From positions 1-55,226 of the forward strand of contig CACESU010000009.1 in NCBI GenBank assembly GCA_902562285.1: a DNA stretch of 55,226 nt, read 5' to 3'. Each line of letters begins with the position of its first letter. The first letter of the stretch is position 1. The stretch comes from an uncultured Alphaproteobacteria bacterium. Its GTDB lineage: Bacteria; Pseudomonadota; Alphaproteobacteria; Rhodobacterales; Rhodobacteraceae. Under the pieces are notes generated by a model. It was not told where the DNA came from and made no database searches. It saw only the letters and a program-made list of their open reading frames with translations. This document shows positions 22,994 to 32,873 of this stretch, piece after piece. The position numbers and the translations under genes were made by a program.

Positions 22994-23758
22994 ATGAGCT
23001 CCTCAAAAGGTTTAAAAAGAGCAAATAACATTTCGACTGTAAACCCACTCGTATTGGAGACTTTAGAAAAATTAATAGAAAAAAGTAAACCGATTAGTAC
23101 TCTTAACTTTGATAATGATATAGATAATCTTTATTTTTCAATCAAATCAAAATCTTTAAAAATTAACGAGAAATTAATTGATAAATTGATTAAATGTGGT
23201 CGTTCGATAGAACTTATCTTAGATTCTTATTTACCAACAATTGCCAAAAGATTAGGAGATGACTGGGTCGCAGATGAAATTTCGTTTTCTAATGTAACAA
23301 TAGCGTTAGGTAAAATTCAGTTTTTGAATTCAAAATTTGAACCACTATATATTTCCTTCCTTAATTCAGCATACTATAAAACTAAGACCTTAATAATAAT
23401 ACCTAAGGGAGAAGATCATACTTACGGTGGTATTGCTGCAACCAGGAAACTACGTGGAATGGGTATAGACGCATTTTTAATTTTTGACTTCAAAAAAAAT
23501 GAATTGGAAAATTTACTATTTGAAAGAAATTACGATTTCATTGGTATATCATCAGCTAATAATTTCATGATTGAAAAAATTAATAATTTATCATCTAAAA
23601 TATCAGCTATTGTAGAAAGAAAAACTCCAATCGTTCTAGGTGGTAATCTTGTAAATACCTATAAACAAACAAACGATAAATTAAAGGTTGATTTTATTAC
23701 ACAAAATCTTGAAGAGATTTTAAAACAACTGAGTTTAAAGTATAAAAAAATAAATTAA
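22994..23758 (+). CDS. ppaA: PpaA/AerR family cobalamin-binding photosynthesis regulator
   Basis: This protein (254 residues from ATG 22994; open to an ATG at 22970) has the N-terminal helical domain (GDDWVADEISFSNVTIALGKIQ) and a B12-binding Rossmann-like SCHIC domain. The likely axial histidine is His150 (first-ATG numbering) in PKGEDHTYGG. AerR/PpaA proteins are light-sensitive cobalamin antirepressors that modulate PpsR/CrtJ. The second ATG has AAGG 9 bases upstream while the first has no RBS; long and short AerR forms are known in the family. It lies 37 bases before ppsR, its usual partner. Confidence 0.9.
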   Translation: MSSSKGLKRANNISTVNPLVLETLEKLIEKSKPISTLNFDNDIDNLYFSIKSKSLKINEKLIDKLIKCGRSIELILDSYLPTIAKRLGDDWVADEISFSNVTIALGKIQFLNSKFEPLYISFLNSAYYKTKTLIIIPKGEDHTYGGIAATRKLRGMGIDAFLIFDFKKNELENLLFERNYDFIGISSANNFMIEKINNLSSKISAIVERKTPIVLGGNLVNTYKQTNDKLKVDFITQNLEEILKQLSLKYKKIN

Positions 23759-23795
23759 GAATGCTTATTCTTTGATTTGATGTAGAGTTTTAAAA

Positions 23796-25202
23796 TTGGA
23801 AGACAATAAACTAAAAGAATTTATGGAGAGTTATGAAAACTCCACAACATCCAATATCTACACAAATATAATATCAGAATTTGGTGATATTAACATATTT
23901 TTGGATTCTAGGGGTAAAATTTTACAAATAAAAACACCATCAGGCTCTATATTAAAAAATCTCAGCAGTTGGGTTAATAAAAATATTTACGATTTTTTAA
24001 CGATTGAGAGTAAAGAAAAACTTAATTTTCATTTAACTTCACTTTCAGATTTAAGCCAATCTAGTACAAAATGGTTTGAGTTAAATCATATATCTGAAAT
24101 AACAGGTGAATTTCCTGTTAAATATAAAGGGTTTAAAGCAGCAAATAAAAAAAATGTTATTCTTATAGGTAATGATCTATCTCCAGTTGCAGAAATTCAA
24201 AAAAAGTTTGTAAACTCTCAACTAGCATTAGAAAGAGAATATTCAAGATACAGAAGTTTTGAAACTAAATATAAAGCTTTAATTGAGTTTTCAGAAGAGC
24301 CATTATTTTTACTAGATGGCGTTACAGGAAAAATTTTAAATGTAAATGATTCAGCTGCTAAAATTATAAATGAAAAAAGAGAGAAATTAGTTGGAACATC
24401 TCTTTCAAAATTTTTTAATTTTAAAAATAATAACGAATTTATTGAATTATTAAAATCTGACGAAATTGTTAAAAACTTTAACTTAAATAAGAGTATCAGA
24501 AGTAAAACCAACTTTAATTTCCAATCGTCAATTTTTAGAGCTGAAAATGAAGTTTGTATAATTGTGCGACTACAAAAAGAAAATGAAGTTAAAGTAAAAG
24601 AAAATGAATTAAATAATATTCTAAATAAATTCTATGATAACACCCGTTATGGAATTGTTTTTACAGATAGTTTTGGAACTATAAAATATGTAAATGATAG
24701 TTTTATTTCATTATGCAAAATTGAAAACCAGCAATTGTTAATTGAAAGACCCTTTTCTGACTTTTTAGCTCGTGGGATAATTGATATGAAAGTTTTAATA
24801 GAGGCGACACTTGAAAATGGATCAACAATGCCCTTTAAAACTCAGTTAACTTCAAATTATGATATCAAAACCAATATAGAAATCACAAGTACCAAAACTT
24901 CAAATAATTTTGAAGATTATATATGCTTTCTTATATCTCACAGACCTAACGAAAGTGAATCAGAAAGTGAGAATAACACAAATGAAAATGTAGTCAGTGA
25001 AAAAGCAACCAAAAAAATCATGAAATTAGTGGGTTCAGCTCCTTTAAAAGATTTAGTAGCAGATACAAGTGATATTGTTGAAAAAATATGCATCGAAACA
25101 GCACTTAAAATGACTAAAAATAACAGAGTTGCAACTGCTGAAATGCTTAATCTGTCTCGCCAAAGTCTTTATGTTAAACTGAGGAAGTATAACCTTTTGT
25201 AG
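23796..25202 (+). CDS. ppsR: PpsR/CrtJ transcriptional repressor
   Basis: This 468-residue PAS-PAS-HTH protein has an N-terminal PAS-like domain (to ~135), a Q-linker helix, a PAS around 160-260, a second PAS around 275-385, and a Fis-type HTH at the C-terminus (NNRVATAEMLNLSRQSLYVKLRKYNLL). Cys432 in EKICIETAL matches the redox-sensitive HTH cysteine known in PpsR/CrtJ. It represses bch, crt and puf promoters under oxygen through TGT-N12-ACA boxes, which are found at four places here. The start is TTG at 23796; ATG 23823 is an alternative. Confidence 0.93.
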   Translation: MEDNKLKEFMESYENSTTSNIYTNIISEFGDINIFLDSRGKILQIKTPSGSILKNLSSWVNKNIYDFLTIESKEKLNFHLTSLSDLSQSSTKWFELNHISEITGEFPVKYKGFKAANKKNVILIGNDLSPVAEIQKKFVNSQLALEREYSRYRSFETKYKALIEFSEEPLFLLDGVTGKILNVNDSAAKIINEKREKLVGTSLSKFFNFKNNNEFIELLKSDEIVKNFNLNKSIRSKTNFNFQSSIFRAENEVCIIVRLQKENEVKVKENELNNILNKFYDNTRYGIVFTDSFGTIKYVNDSFISLCKIENQQLLIERPFSDFLARGIIDMKVLIEATLENGSTMPFKTQLTSNYDIKTNIEITSTKTSNNFEDYICFLISHRPNESESESENNTNENVVSEKATKKIMKLVGSAPLKDLVADTSDIVEKICIETALKMTKNNRVATAEMLNLSRQSLYVKLRKYNLL

Positions 25203-25236
25203 ACATATAAAATAATTATCAAACCAGTAATCTAAA

Positions 25237-26133
25237 ATGAAGTCCCTAGAAAATTATCCGTATAAAAACATCCCCTCCATATCATCAATTATTACTCTAA
25301 TAAAACCTATTACCTGGTTTCCTCCAATGTGGGCATTTCTTTGTGGGGCAGTTTCAAGCTCTAATATCTCATTTGATACATCTATGCTATTATTAATCGG
25401 ATTAATATTATCAGGGCCAATAGTTTGTGGCATGAGCCAAGCTATCAATGATTGGTGTGATAAAGAAGTCGATGCAATCAATGAACCAAGCAGACCAATT
25501 CCTTCAGGTAAGGTGCCTGGAAGTTGGGGGTTTTGGATAGCTGTAATTATGTCAATTACAGGGATTATAGTTTCTTGGTTTTTAGGTTTTTGGGGATTTT
25601 TTGCCACTCTCCTTGCGATAGCTTGTGCTTGGGCTTACTCAGCAGAACCAATAAGATTAAAACGCTCGGGAATCATTGGCCCAAGTATTGTGGCACTTTG
25701 TTACGAAGGGTTACCATGGTTTACTGGAGTAGCCATTTTAACTTCCCAATTTCCATCAATAAATACAATTTTAATAGCAGGATTTTACGCATTTGGAGCA
25801 TTTGGTATTATGGTTTTAAATGACTTTAAAGCTATAGAAGGAGATCAAAAGCTTGGTATTAATTCACTTCCAGTCACACTAGGTCCGAGAAAAGCAGGAT
25901 TACTTTCTTGTCAAATTATGGCATTAGGACAGATTGCTGTAATTAGTATATTTATTTATTTAAAAATATATTTTATTGCTTTTACTATACTGATTTTGCT
26001 TTGCATCCAGTTTGTTGCTATGTCAAAAATGCTTAGAGATCCAAAAAAATTAGTCCCTTGGTATAATGGCACTGGAGTCCTTTTATATGTTATTGGGATG
26101 ATGGTTAGTGCCACTGGTTTAGGATATTTTTAA
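25237..26133 (+). CDS. bchG: Bacteriochlorophyll synthase (prenyltransferase)
   Basis: This 298-residue UbiA-family membrane enzyme joins bacteriochlorophyllide a to geranylgeranyl (or phytyl) diphosphate. About eight membrane segments are visible. The diphosphate-binding motif is NDWCDKEVDAINEPSRPIPSG (about 70-90); the second polar motif is LNDFKAIEGDQKLGINSLPV. It begins the bchG-ORF428-bchP-idi run, 34 bases after ppsR. Confidence 0.95.
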   Translation: MKSLENYPYKNIPSISSIITLIKPITWFPPMWAFLCGAVSSSNISFDTSMLLLIGLILSGPIVCGMSQAINDWCDKEVDAINEPSRPIPSGKVPGSWGFWIAVIMSITGIIVSWFLGFWGFFATLLAIACAWAYSAEPIRLKRSGIIGPSIVALCYEGLPWFTGVAILTSQFPSINTILIAGFYAFGAFGIMVLNDFKAIEGDQKLGINSLPVTLGPRKAGLLSCQIMALGQIAVISIFIYLKIYFIAFTILILLCIQFVAMSKMLRDPKKLVPWYNGTGVLLYVIGMMVSATGLGYF

Positions 26134-26135
26134 AA

Positions 26136-27437
26136 ATGTACCTTTCTTGGTTTGGAATCATCAGATTAGGATTTATCCAAATGGCATTAGGGTCACTGGT
26201 ATCTATTGCAGCCTCGACCTTTAATAGAGTTATGGTTGTAGAACTTTCACTACTACAAATTATTCCAGGTCTTCTTTTAGCCCTACATTATTTTATTCAG
26301 ATAAGTAGACCAAACTGGGGTTTTTTATCTGACAAAGGTGGTAATAGAACTTTTTGGATTATTATAGGTGTAATAATATTATGTCTTGGATCTGTATTAG
26401 CTTGTATTGGTATTTTATTAATTCCAGAAAATTACCTATTTGGTTTAACTATATCAATATTCGCTTACATCTTAATAGGAATTGGTGTTGGTGCTTCTGG
26501 TACATCTTTATTAGCTTTTTTAGCAACCAGGACTGATAATAGCAAAAAAGCAGCAGCAGCTACTATAACTTGGATAATGATGATTTTTGGAGCTGCTTTT
26601 ACAGCAATATTTGTAGGTAAAATTATTGACCCATATTCCATTGAAAAGTTGTTAAAAATTGTAACTATTATAAGTTTATTTTGGATAATAACATCATTTA
26701 TAACTTTATATAAATTAGAAAATACTCATAAACAAAAAGTTCTTGATCGCTTTGAACCGGTTTCCATTACTTTCTATCAGGGACTTAAACAAGTATTATT
26801 AGAACAAAACACCAGATGGTTTACTATATTTGTTTTTTTATCCATGACAGCATATTTTATGCAAGAACCGATACTTGAACCTTATGCTGGCTTAATATTT
26901 AAACTCTCAGTGGGTGAGTCTACTCAACTTACAGGATATCATCAAAGTGGGATTCTATTGGGAATGATCCTTGTTGGTTTTTTTGTAACAGGAATTAAAT
27001 TTGGTTCTTTGAGATTTTGGGTACTTTTTGGATGTGTTGGTTCTGGTTCTTCACTTATATTAATTGCTTTATTAGGACAAATTTATCCTTCAAAAAATGC
27101 TTTAAATTATTCAGTTGCATTATTAGGTTTCTTTAATGGTAATTTTGCCGTAGGAGCAATCGGTTCAATGATGGAGCTTGCAGGATATGGCATTAAACAA
27201 CGAGAGGGCACACGAATGGGTTTATGGGGAGCTGGTCAAGCAATAGCAGCTGGAAATGCTATGATTTTTTCTACTTTATTTGTAGATGTCTTGCAAAGTG
27301 TAACCAATGATGCTGCTTTTTCTTATGGAATAATTTTTACCTTAGAAGGTATTTTATTCTTGGCATCTGCAATTCTAGCGACTAAGCTAATAATAATACC
27401 TGCTAATGCAGCCAACTTATCTTATAGTGGAAAATGA
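26136..27437 (+). CDS. BCH2/PucC-family transporter, ORF428 type
   Basis: This 433-residue protein with about 12 membrane segments is a second BCH2-family MFS member, distinct from lhaA. It shows STFNRVMVVELSLLQIIPGLLLALHYFIQISRPNWGFLSDKGGNRTFW, MQEPILEPYAGLIFKLSVGEST and MMELAGYGIKQREGTRMGLWGAGQAI. The place between bchG and bchP matches the ORF428 member of Rhodobacter, thought to help pigment transfer. It is not pucC proper, because no puc genes are present. It begins 2 bases after bchG. Confidence 0.88.
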   Translation: MYLSWFGIIRLGFIQMALGSLVSIAASTFNRVMVVELSLLQIIPGLLLALHYFIQISRPNWGFLSDKGGNRTFWIIIGVIILCLGSVLACIGILLIPENYLFGLTISIFAYILIGIGVGASGTSLLAFLATRTDNSKKAAAATITWIMMIFGAAFTAIFVGKIIDPYSIEKLLKIVTIISLFWIITSFITLYKLENTHKQKVLDRFEPVSITFYQGLKQVLLEQNTRWFTIFVFLSMTAYFMQEPILEPYAGLIFKLSVGESTQLTGYHQSGILLGMILVGFFVTGIKFGSLRFWVLFGCVGSGSSLILIALLGQIYPSKNALNYSVALLGFFNGNFAVGAIGSMMELAGYGIKQREGTRMGLWGAGQAIAAGNAMIFSTLFVDVLQSVTNDAAFSYGIIFTLEGILFLASAILATKLIIIPANAANLSYSGK

Positions 27438-27438
27438 A

Positions 27439-28620
27439 ATGATATATGATGCTATAATAATAGGTGGAGGACCATCAGGAGCTACTGCAGCTATGGAGCT
27501 AGCTCATCAAAATCGTAAAGTTGCCTTTATAGATCGCGAAGGAAGAATAAAACCTTGCGGCGGGGCAGTTCCACCTAGACTAATTCGTGATTTCAACATA
27601 CCTGATAGCCAAATAGTTGCAAAAATAAAAACAGCAAGAATGATTTCTCCTACCTCTAGGACAGTAGATATACCTATAGAAAATGGCTATGTTGGAATGG
27701 TTGAAAGGGAAAATTTTGACGAATTCCTCAGAAATAGGGCTAGTAATAGAGGGGCAAAACGTTTTACTGGAACTTTTTTAAGGATAGAAAGAATAGCTGA
27801 AAAGGATATAGTTTCTGTTTTTTTCAAAGATAAAAAATCAAGAAAAGAAATTGAATTAAAATCAAGATTCGTTATTGGTGCTGATGGAGCTAGATCAGAT
27901 GTAGCTAGATCAGAAATGCCAGGAGGTAAAACCATTCCTTATGTGATTGCTTATCATGAAATAATTGAAGCACCAAAAGGAGGAGTATATGATCCAGATA
28001 GGTGTGATGTAATTTATGATGGAAGAATATCGCCTGATTTTTATGGCTGGGTATTTCCACACGGAAAATCAGCTAGCGTAGGTATGGGAACTGGGAAGAA
28101 TGGATTTGACCTAAAGGAAGCTACTGCTAAAATAAGAGAGTCGTCTGGTTTAGATAAATGTAATACTATTAGAAAAGAAGGTGCTCCTATCCCATTAAAA
28201 CCCCTTGATAATTGGGATAATGGAAAAGACTTAGTTTTAGCTGGTGATGCTGCAGGAGTAGTTGCTCCATCGTCTGGAGAAGGTATCTATTATGCTATGA
28301 TTGGTGGTCAAGAAGCTGCATACGCAGTAAACGAATGTATAAAATATAAAAATCCCAAATTTTTAAAATTAGCTAGAAAAAGATTTATGTCTGAGCATAA
28401 AACTGTTTTCAGAGTTTTGGAAGCTATGCAAAATGCTTATTACAAATCAGATGATAGAAGGGAAAGATTTGTAAGCTTATGTAAAGATGAAGATGTACAA
28501 AGATTAACTTTTGAATCTTATATGAATAAAAAGTTAGTCACAAAGAAACCTACTGCTCATTTAAAAATAATGATCAAAAATTTACTTCATTTGACTGGCT
28601 TGATCAGAGCTACAACATGA
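27439..28620 (+). CDS. bchP: Geranylgeranyl reductase
   Basis: This FAD-dependent enzyme (393 residues from ATG 27439) reduces the geranylgeranyl tail of bacteriochlorophyll to phytyl. The N-terminal dinucleotide fold is YDAIIIGGGPSGATAAMELA, followed by CGGAVPPRLIRDFNIPD, IGADGARSDVAR and AGDAAGVVAPSSGEGIYYAM. The frame is open to 27406, but the ATG at 27439 just precedes the FAD motif and lies 1 base after the preceding stop. It overlaps idi by 4 bases. Confidence 0.95.
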   Translation: MIYDAIIIGGGPSGATAAMELAHQNRKVAFIDREGRIKPCGGAVPPRLIRDFNIPDSQIVAKIKTARMISPTSRTVDIPIENGYVGMVERENFDEFLRNRASNRGAKRFTGTFLRIERIAEKDIVSVFFKDKKSRKEIELKSRFVIGADGARSDVARSEMPGGKTIPYVIAYHEIIEAPKGGVYDPDRCDVIYDGRISPDFYGWVFPHGKSASVGMGTGKNGFDLKEATAKIRESSGLDKCNTIRKEGAPIPLKPLDNWDNGKDLVLAGDAAGVVAPSSGEGIYYAMIGGQEAAYAVNECIKYKNPKFLKLARKRFMSEHKTVFRVLEAMQNAYYKSDDRRERFVSLCKDEDVQRLTFESYMNKKLVTKKPTAHLKIMIKNLLHLTGLIRATT

Positions 28621-29138
28621 ACCAACCAATTGCTGCTTGGCAAGATAATATACTATCTCCTGTAGACAAGTTGGAAGTTCATAAAAGAGGGCTCAAGCAT
28701 CCAGCAGTATCTGTCTTCTTAAAAAAAGGAAATGAAATTTTATTACAACAGAGATCTGCTTCCAAATATCATAGTCCTTGTCTTTGGGCTAATACGGTTT
28801 GCACTCATCCGCATTGGGGTGAAGATTCTTATAACTGTGCAATAAGACGACTTGAAGAAGAACTTAATATAAAATCTTTAGATCTAAAATTTTGTAAAGA
28901 AATCGAATATAAAGCGGATGTTGGGAATAGCCTCATAGAGCATGAAGTAGTAAGTGTTTTTATTTCTGAAATTCCAAAAACATCTAGTATAATTATGGTT
29001 CCAAATCCGCAAGAAGTAATGTCTACAAAATGGATGACAATCACATCAGTTTTAAAAGAAATAGATATATCTCCTAAAATTTTTACAGAATGGTTTAAAA
29101 TTTACATGAAAGAATATTCTAAAGATATTTTAGGATAA
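28617..29138 (+). CDS. idi: Isopentenyl-diphosphate isomerase, type 1
   Basis: This 173-residue Nudix enzyme interconverts IPP and DMAPP, supplying GGPP synthase (crtE). Visible are LLQQRSASKYHSPCLWANTVCTHPHWGED, with the active-site cysteine in NTVCTHP, and the Nudix-type RRLEEELNI. It overlaps bchP by 4 bases and is convergent with dxs, the other isoprenoid gene. Confidence 0.94.
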   Translation: MNQPIAAWQDNILSPVDKLEVHKRGLKHPAVSVFLKKGNEILLQQRSASKYHSPCLWANTVCTHPHWGEDSYNCAIRRLEEELNIKSLDLKFCKEIEYKADVGNSLIEHEVVSVFISEIPKTSSIIMVPNPQEVMSTKWMTITSVLKEIDISPKIFTEWFKIYMKEYSKDILG

Positions 29139-29161
29139 TTAATTACAGTAAGTTCTGATAT

Positions 29162-31084
29162 TTAAGCTGACAAATCATTTTTTTTGAATTTAACTACTGA
29201 AACACCCATCAAACTCATCACTTTATCTACTATATCATGCACACCTAAGCCAGCTTCTTTATACATATTTTCAGGTTTGCCTTGATCAATAAATTTATCA
29301 CACATAAACATTGATCTAAATTTTAATTTTCCATCCAAGAGTCCTGACTCACTTAGCAAATTGGATACATGTGACCCAAAACCACCAATAGCCCCTTCCT
29401 CTATTGATATCAAAGCTGAATGATTTTTCGCTAAATTAGTAATTAGTTTTTTATCTAGTGGTTTTGCAAATCTAGCGTCTGCTATTGTTATATCAACTCC
29501 TGATTGTAATAACATTTCGGCAGCCTCTTTAACTTCCAATAGATGTGCGCCAAAATTTAGAATAGCAACGCCACTTTTACCTTCTTTTATCATTCGACCT
29601 TTTCCTATTTCAAGAGGGGTACCTTTCTCAGGTAATTCGATACCTACTCCTTCACCCCTAGGATATCTAAATGCAATAGGACCATCGTTATAAGATGCTG
29701 CAGTTGCAACCATATTCATTAAATCAAGTTCATCAGCCGCTGCCATAACCACGAAACCAGGTAAATTTGATAAATATGCTATATCATATGAACCAGCATG
29801 TGTGGCTCCATCCGCACCAACTAGACCTGCCCTATCTATTGCAAATCTCACTGGTAAATTTTGTAATGCTATATCATGTACAATTTGATCATATCCACGT
29901 TGTAAAAAAGTAGAATAAATTGCACAAAAAGGCTTTAATCCACCTGCCGCCATACCTCCTGCAAAAGTAACCGCATGTTGTTCAGCAATACCAACGTCAA
30001 AGGTTCTTTGGGGATATTCTTTCTGCATAAGGTTAACTCCAGTACCAGATGGCATAGCAGCGGTAACAGCAACAATACGATGATCTCTAGAAGCTTCACT
30101 TACTAAGGCTTTTCCAAATACAGAGGTATAAGAAGGAGCATTAGGTTTTGATTTACTTTGCTCCCCAGAACTAATATCAAATTTTGATACCCCATGATAT
30201 TTATCAGCAGAGTTTTCTGCTGGATAATAACCCTTTCCTTTTTTTGTTACACAATGTATTAGGATAGGACCTTTTGCTCTTGCCTTAACTGCTCTTAACA
30301 CAGGTAATAATTGATTTAAATCATGACCATCTATTGGACCTAAATATGAAAAGCCTAATTCTTCAAAAAATGTACCACCAGCAGCAAGGCCTGTGATTAT
30401 ACTTTTCGCACGTCTTGCACCTTCTTGTAATGGACCAGGCAGATTTTTTGCTAAACCTTCTGCTAATTGTGTAAGACTGTAGAATTCATTATTAGCATAT
30501 AAACTGGACAAATACTTTGACATTGCACCTGCTGGGGGAGCTATAGACATTTCATTATCATTTAAAATTACAAATAACCTCCTGCCTTCTGATCCTGCGT
30601 TATTTAAACCTTCATAAGCCATACCAGCACTTATTGATCCATCACCAATTACCGCAATTGAATCCCCTACACTAGAACCCAGGTCACGAGCTACAGTGAA
30701 ACCTAAAGCTGCAGAAATTGATGTTGAAGAATGTGCTGCACCAAACGGGTCGTATTCACTTTCAGTTCTCTTAGTAAAACCTGACAAGCCTTTATCTTGT
30801 CTCAATGTCATCATGCCCTTTCTTCTACCCGTGAGAATTTTATGGGGATAACACTGATGACTAACATCCCAAATCAATTTATCGAAAGGAGTGTTAAATA
30901 CCGAATGTATCGCTATAGTTAATTCTATAACACCAAGACTAGAACCTAGATGACCACCCGTTTTAGAAACAATTGAAATAGTTTCTTGTCTTAATTCATT
31001 AGCCAAGTGATTAAGATCACTATCACTTAAATTTCTAAGATCACTCGGAAAATTAACTCTATCCAATATAGCTTGTTTTGACAT
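29162..31084 (-). CDS. dxs: 1-deoxy-D-xylulose-5-phosphate synthase
   Basis: This 640-residue thiamine-diphosphate enzyme begins the MEP isoprenoid pathway from pyruvate and glyceraldehyde 3-phosphate. The TPP motif is [20 protein letters not shown]; also seen are [32 protein letters not shown] and [17 protein letters not shown]. It lies directly downstream of the puf-puhA operon, behind a hairpin terminator (31100-31134), a place known from Rhodobacter. Confidence 0.96.
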   Translation of the reverse strand: MSKQAILDRVNFPSDLRNLSDSDLNHLANELRQETISIVSKTGGHLGSSLGVIELTIAIHSVFNTPFDKLIWDVSHQCYPHKILTGRRKGMMTLRQDKGLSGFTKRTESEYDPFGAAHSSTSISAALGFTVARDLGSSVGDSIAVIGDGSISAGMAYEGLNNAGSEGRRLFVILNDNEMSIAPPAGAMSKYLSSLYANNEFYSLTQLAEGLAKNLPGPLQEGARRAKSIITGLAAGGTFFEELGFSYLGPIDGHDLNQLLPVLRAVKARAKGPILIHCVTKKGKGYYPAENSADKYHGVSKFDISSGEQSKSKPNAPSYTSVFGKALVSEASRDHRIVAVTAAMPSGTGVNLMQKEYPQRTFDVGIAEQHAVTFAGGMAAGGLKPFCAIYSTFLQRGYDQIVHDIALQNLPVRFAIDRAGLVGADGATHAGSYDIAYLSNLPGFVVMAAADELDLMNMVATAASYNDGPIAFRYPRGEGVGIELPEKGTPLEIGKGRMIKEGKSGVAILNFGAHLLEVKEAAEMLLQSGVDITIADARFAKPLDKKLITNLAKNHSALISIEEGAIGGFGSHVSNLLSESGLLDGKLKFRSMFMCDKFIDQGKPENMYKEAGLGVHDIVDKVMSLMGVSVVKFKKNDLSA

Positions 31085-31099
31085 TTCTCCCCCTTTAGT

Positions 31100-31134
31100 A
31101 AATAGCAGGAGTGAAAAGATCTCTCCTGCTATTT
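31100..31134 (-). terminator. Hairpin after puhA, before dxs
   Basis: A perfect 12-base-pair stem (AAATAGCAGGAG at 31100-31111 with CTCCTGCTATTT at 31123-31134) and an 11-base loop lie just after puhA. It probably ends the bchC-puf-puhA message or makes its stable 3' end; some readthrough into dxs is possible because the T-tract on the minus strand is short. Confidence 0.75.
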
Positions 31135-31142
31135 TTATAAAT

Positions 31143-31898
31143 TTATACTGGTGATACTAACCTGTCATAGGATGCATATAATTTACCACCTGTATAATAA
31201 GCACTTACTTTTTCTTCCTCTAACATAGTAATTTCTTTTGATTTTTTTATAGTTGGGACTTTTTTAAAGTGCTTACCATATAATGAATGAACATAAACGG
31301 ACTTACTATTGATTTTAGACAAAGGCATTGGTAGTAGTCTTTTTGTTCCATCTTTTAACTCAAGTTCTAGATATCTGACAAATTGTTCCGGTACATCAAT
31401 CCACATATCTGTAACTTTACCAACTGTCACTTTATCAGCAGAAATAACATCCATACCTCTTGGATCTTTACCAGCCGATACTTCATACCCTTTCAAGCTA
31501 CTCATAGGCCTTATTTTAGGATTTCCATGACCATCTAGCTCAGGAACATCTCTTCTTTCAGCCCAAGCAGCTGCACCCAATCCATCATCCATAGGATCAC
31601 CTGTCGGATAAAGAGGAGAACCATTTGCAACATTCTTTATTTCTAGCTTTAGTTTTCTTGTTTCGCCTTTATCATTTGGTACGTTCACTTCCCCTCGCCC
31701 ATGCATAAGCTTGAAGGTTTTGGGGGAAGGTAAGGGATACATCCCCTGATTATAAGCAGTATTAGATTGCTCATTTTCCAAAGGATATCCTTCTCTCATA
31801 TTTTCTTTTTGGAGATAAATAACTAAACCAATGAAAAATGCCCAAAAGAGGTAAAGACTTAATTGTGCAATATCAAAATTTGAAAAAAATGGTTCCAT
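31143..31898 (-). CDS. puhA: Photosynthetic reaction centre H subunit
   Basis: This 251-residue PuhA has one N-terminal membrane helix (about 12-30, [20 protein letters not shown]) and a cytoplasmic PRC-barrel domain. Typical segments are [50 protein letters not shown] and [22 protein letters not shown]. It caps L and M and helps quinone and proton traffic. It starts only 2 bases after the pufM stop, with a GGAGAA RBS inside the last pufM codons. This position is where pufC or pufX usually lies; the usual puhA site after lhaA is empty. Confidence 0.96.
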   Translation of the reverse strand: MEPFFSNFDIAQLSLYLFWAFFIGLVIYLQKENMREGYPLENEQSNTAYNQGMYPLPSPKTFKLMHGRGEVNVPNDKGETRKLKLEIKNVANGSPLYPTGDPMDDGLGAAAWAERRDVPELDGHGNPKIRPMSSLKGYEVSAGKDPRGMDVISADKVTVGKVTDMWIDVPEQFVRYLELELKDGTKRLLPMPLSKINSKSVYVHSLYGKHFKKVPTIKKSKEITMLEEEKVSAYYTGGKLYASYDRLVSPV

Positions 31899-31900
31899 AA

Positions 31901-32863
31901 TTATTCTCCTAATAATGTGGATTCTGGTACTGAATATTCTATTTCAGTTGCAAAACCATGCTCAACAGCCCAGTATCTCCAATCATCTACTACTGTACCT
32001 GTTAGTAGAATTCCTATTCCACCTGTTATAGGTACTAGTACAGCAAACCACCAAGCCCACCGATGAATACCTTCCATTGATGCATTAAAACCCATCGTCC
32101 ATCTCCAAAATAGAGCAGCCCTTTCTGAAGCTGTTCCTCTATCATAAATTTGTTCTAATTCACGATCTCCTCCTAATCTAGAGGTTGCTAATATTGTAGC
32201 ACCATGCATAGCAAATAAAAGAGCTGAACCATAAAGAAAAACAATACATAAAGCATGAAACGGATTATAAAAAAGATTTCCCCAAGCTACAGATAAATTA
32301 TTAGTCCAAATCAAGTGAGGAAAAATTCCATAAGGAACCATTTCTGACCATGAACCCATGGCAATTGGTCGAAAAAGTCCAATTACAAGAAACAACCATA
32401 TCGCTGCTGCAAATGCCCAACAAATATGCTTGCCCATTCCTAATTCATTAGCTCTCAAATAAGACCTTACCCACCAACTCAAAACTGAGAACAGTAGACA
32501 AAAACTGGCAATCATATATAACCCACCATCATTAATGGGAGGAAATGATAATCCATACTCCTCAGGTGGTGGATTAAGAGATAACCAAAATAATGTTCTT
32601 ATGAAAAGAGCAAAATCAAAGTTTACTTGTTGTAGCATCGCAAATCCAACAAGAAAAAACCATACAAAGAATAAATATATTGATACTACTCCAAACATTC
32701 CCAAATGTATTGGGCCAAGCTGAGCATTTCCAATATAACCTAACCAGGTATTATTTCTTGTTGATTTAGTTCTTTCACTTGATAGATTTCCAGTCTCGTC
32801 CATTCCCATCTCGGGAGGACCTTTCACTTGGACTTGTGTAAAAATATTTTGATATTCAGCCAT
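31901..32863 (-). CDS. pufM: Photosynthetic reaction centre M subunit
   Basis: This 320-residue five-helix membrane protein has the M-specific start [16 protein letters not shown] and [11 protein letters not shown]. Cofactor ligands are seen in [11 protein letters not shown] and NPFHAL (bacteriochlorophyll His), AMHGATI and [10 protein letters not shown] (non-haem iron His). The C-terminus ([19 protein letters not shown]) is about 12 residues longer than in Rhodobacter sphaeroides M. The second of two adjacent ATGs (32863) is preferred: AGGAGG lies 6 bases before it, but only 3 before the first. Confidence 0.97.
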   Translation of the reverse strand: MAEYQNIFTQVQVKGPPEMGMDETGNLSSERTKSTRNNTWLGYIGNAQLGPIHLGMFGVVSIYLFFVWFFLVGFAMLQQVNFDFALFIRTLFWLSLNPPPEEYGLSFPPINDGGLYMIASFCLLFSVLSWWVRSYLRANELGMGKHICWAFAAAIWLFLVIGLFRPIAMGSWSEMVPYGIFPHLIWTNNLSVAWGNLFYNPFHALCIVFLYGSALLFAMHGATILATSRLGGDRELEQIYDRGTASERAALFWRWTMGFNASMEGIHRWAWWFAVLVPITGGIGILLTGTVVDDWRYWAVEHGFATEIEYSVPESTLLGE

Positions 32864-32873
32864 CATATACCTC

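Noticed and set aside
26136-27437. Calling this gene pucC
   Set aside because: It is BCH2/PucC family, but the position between bchG and bchP and absence of pucBA fit the ORF428 type better.
31143-31898. Possible pufC at the position after pufM
   Set aside because: The protein has no CxxCH haem sites and is clearly the H subunit.
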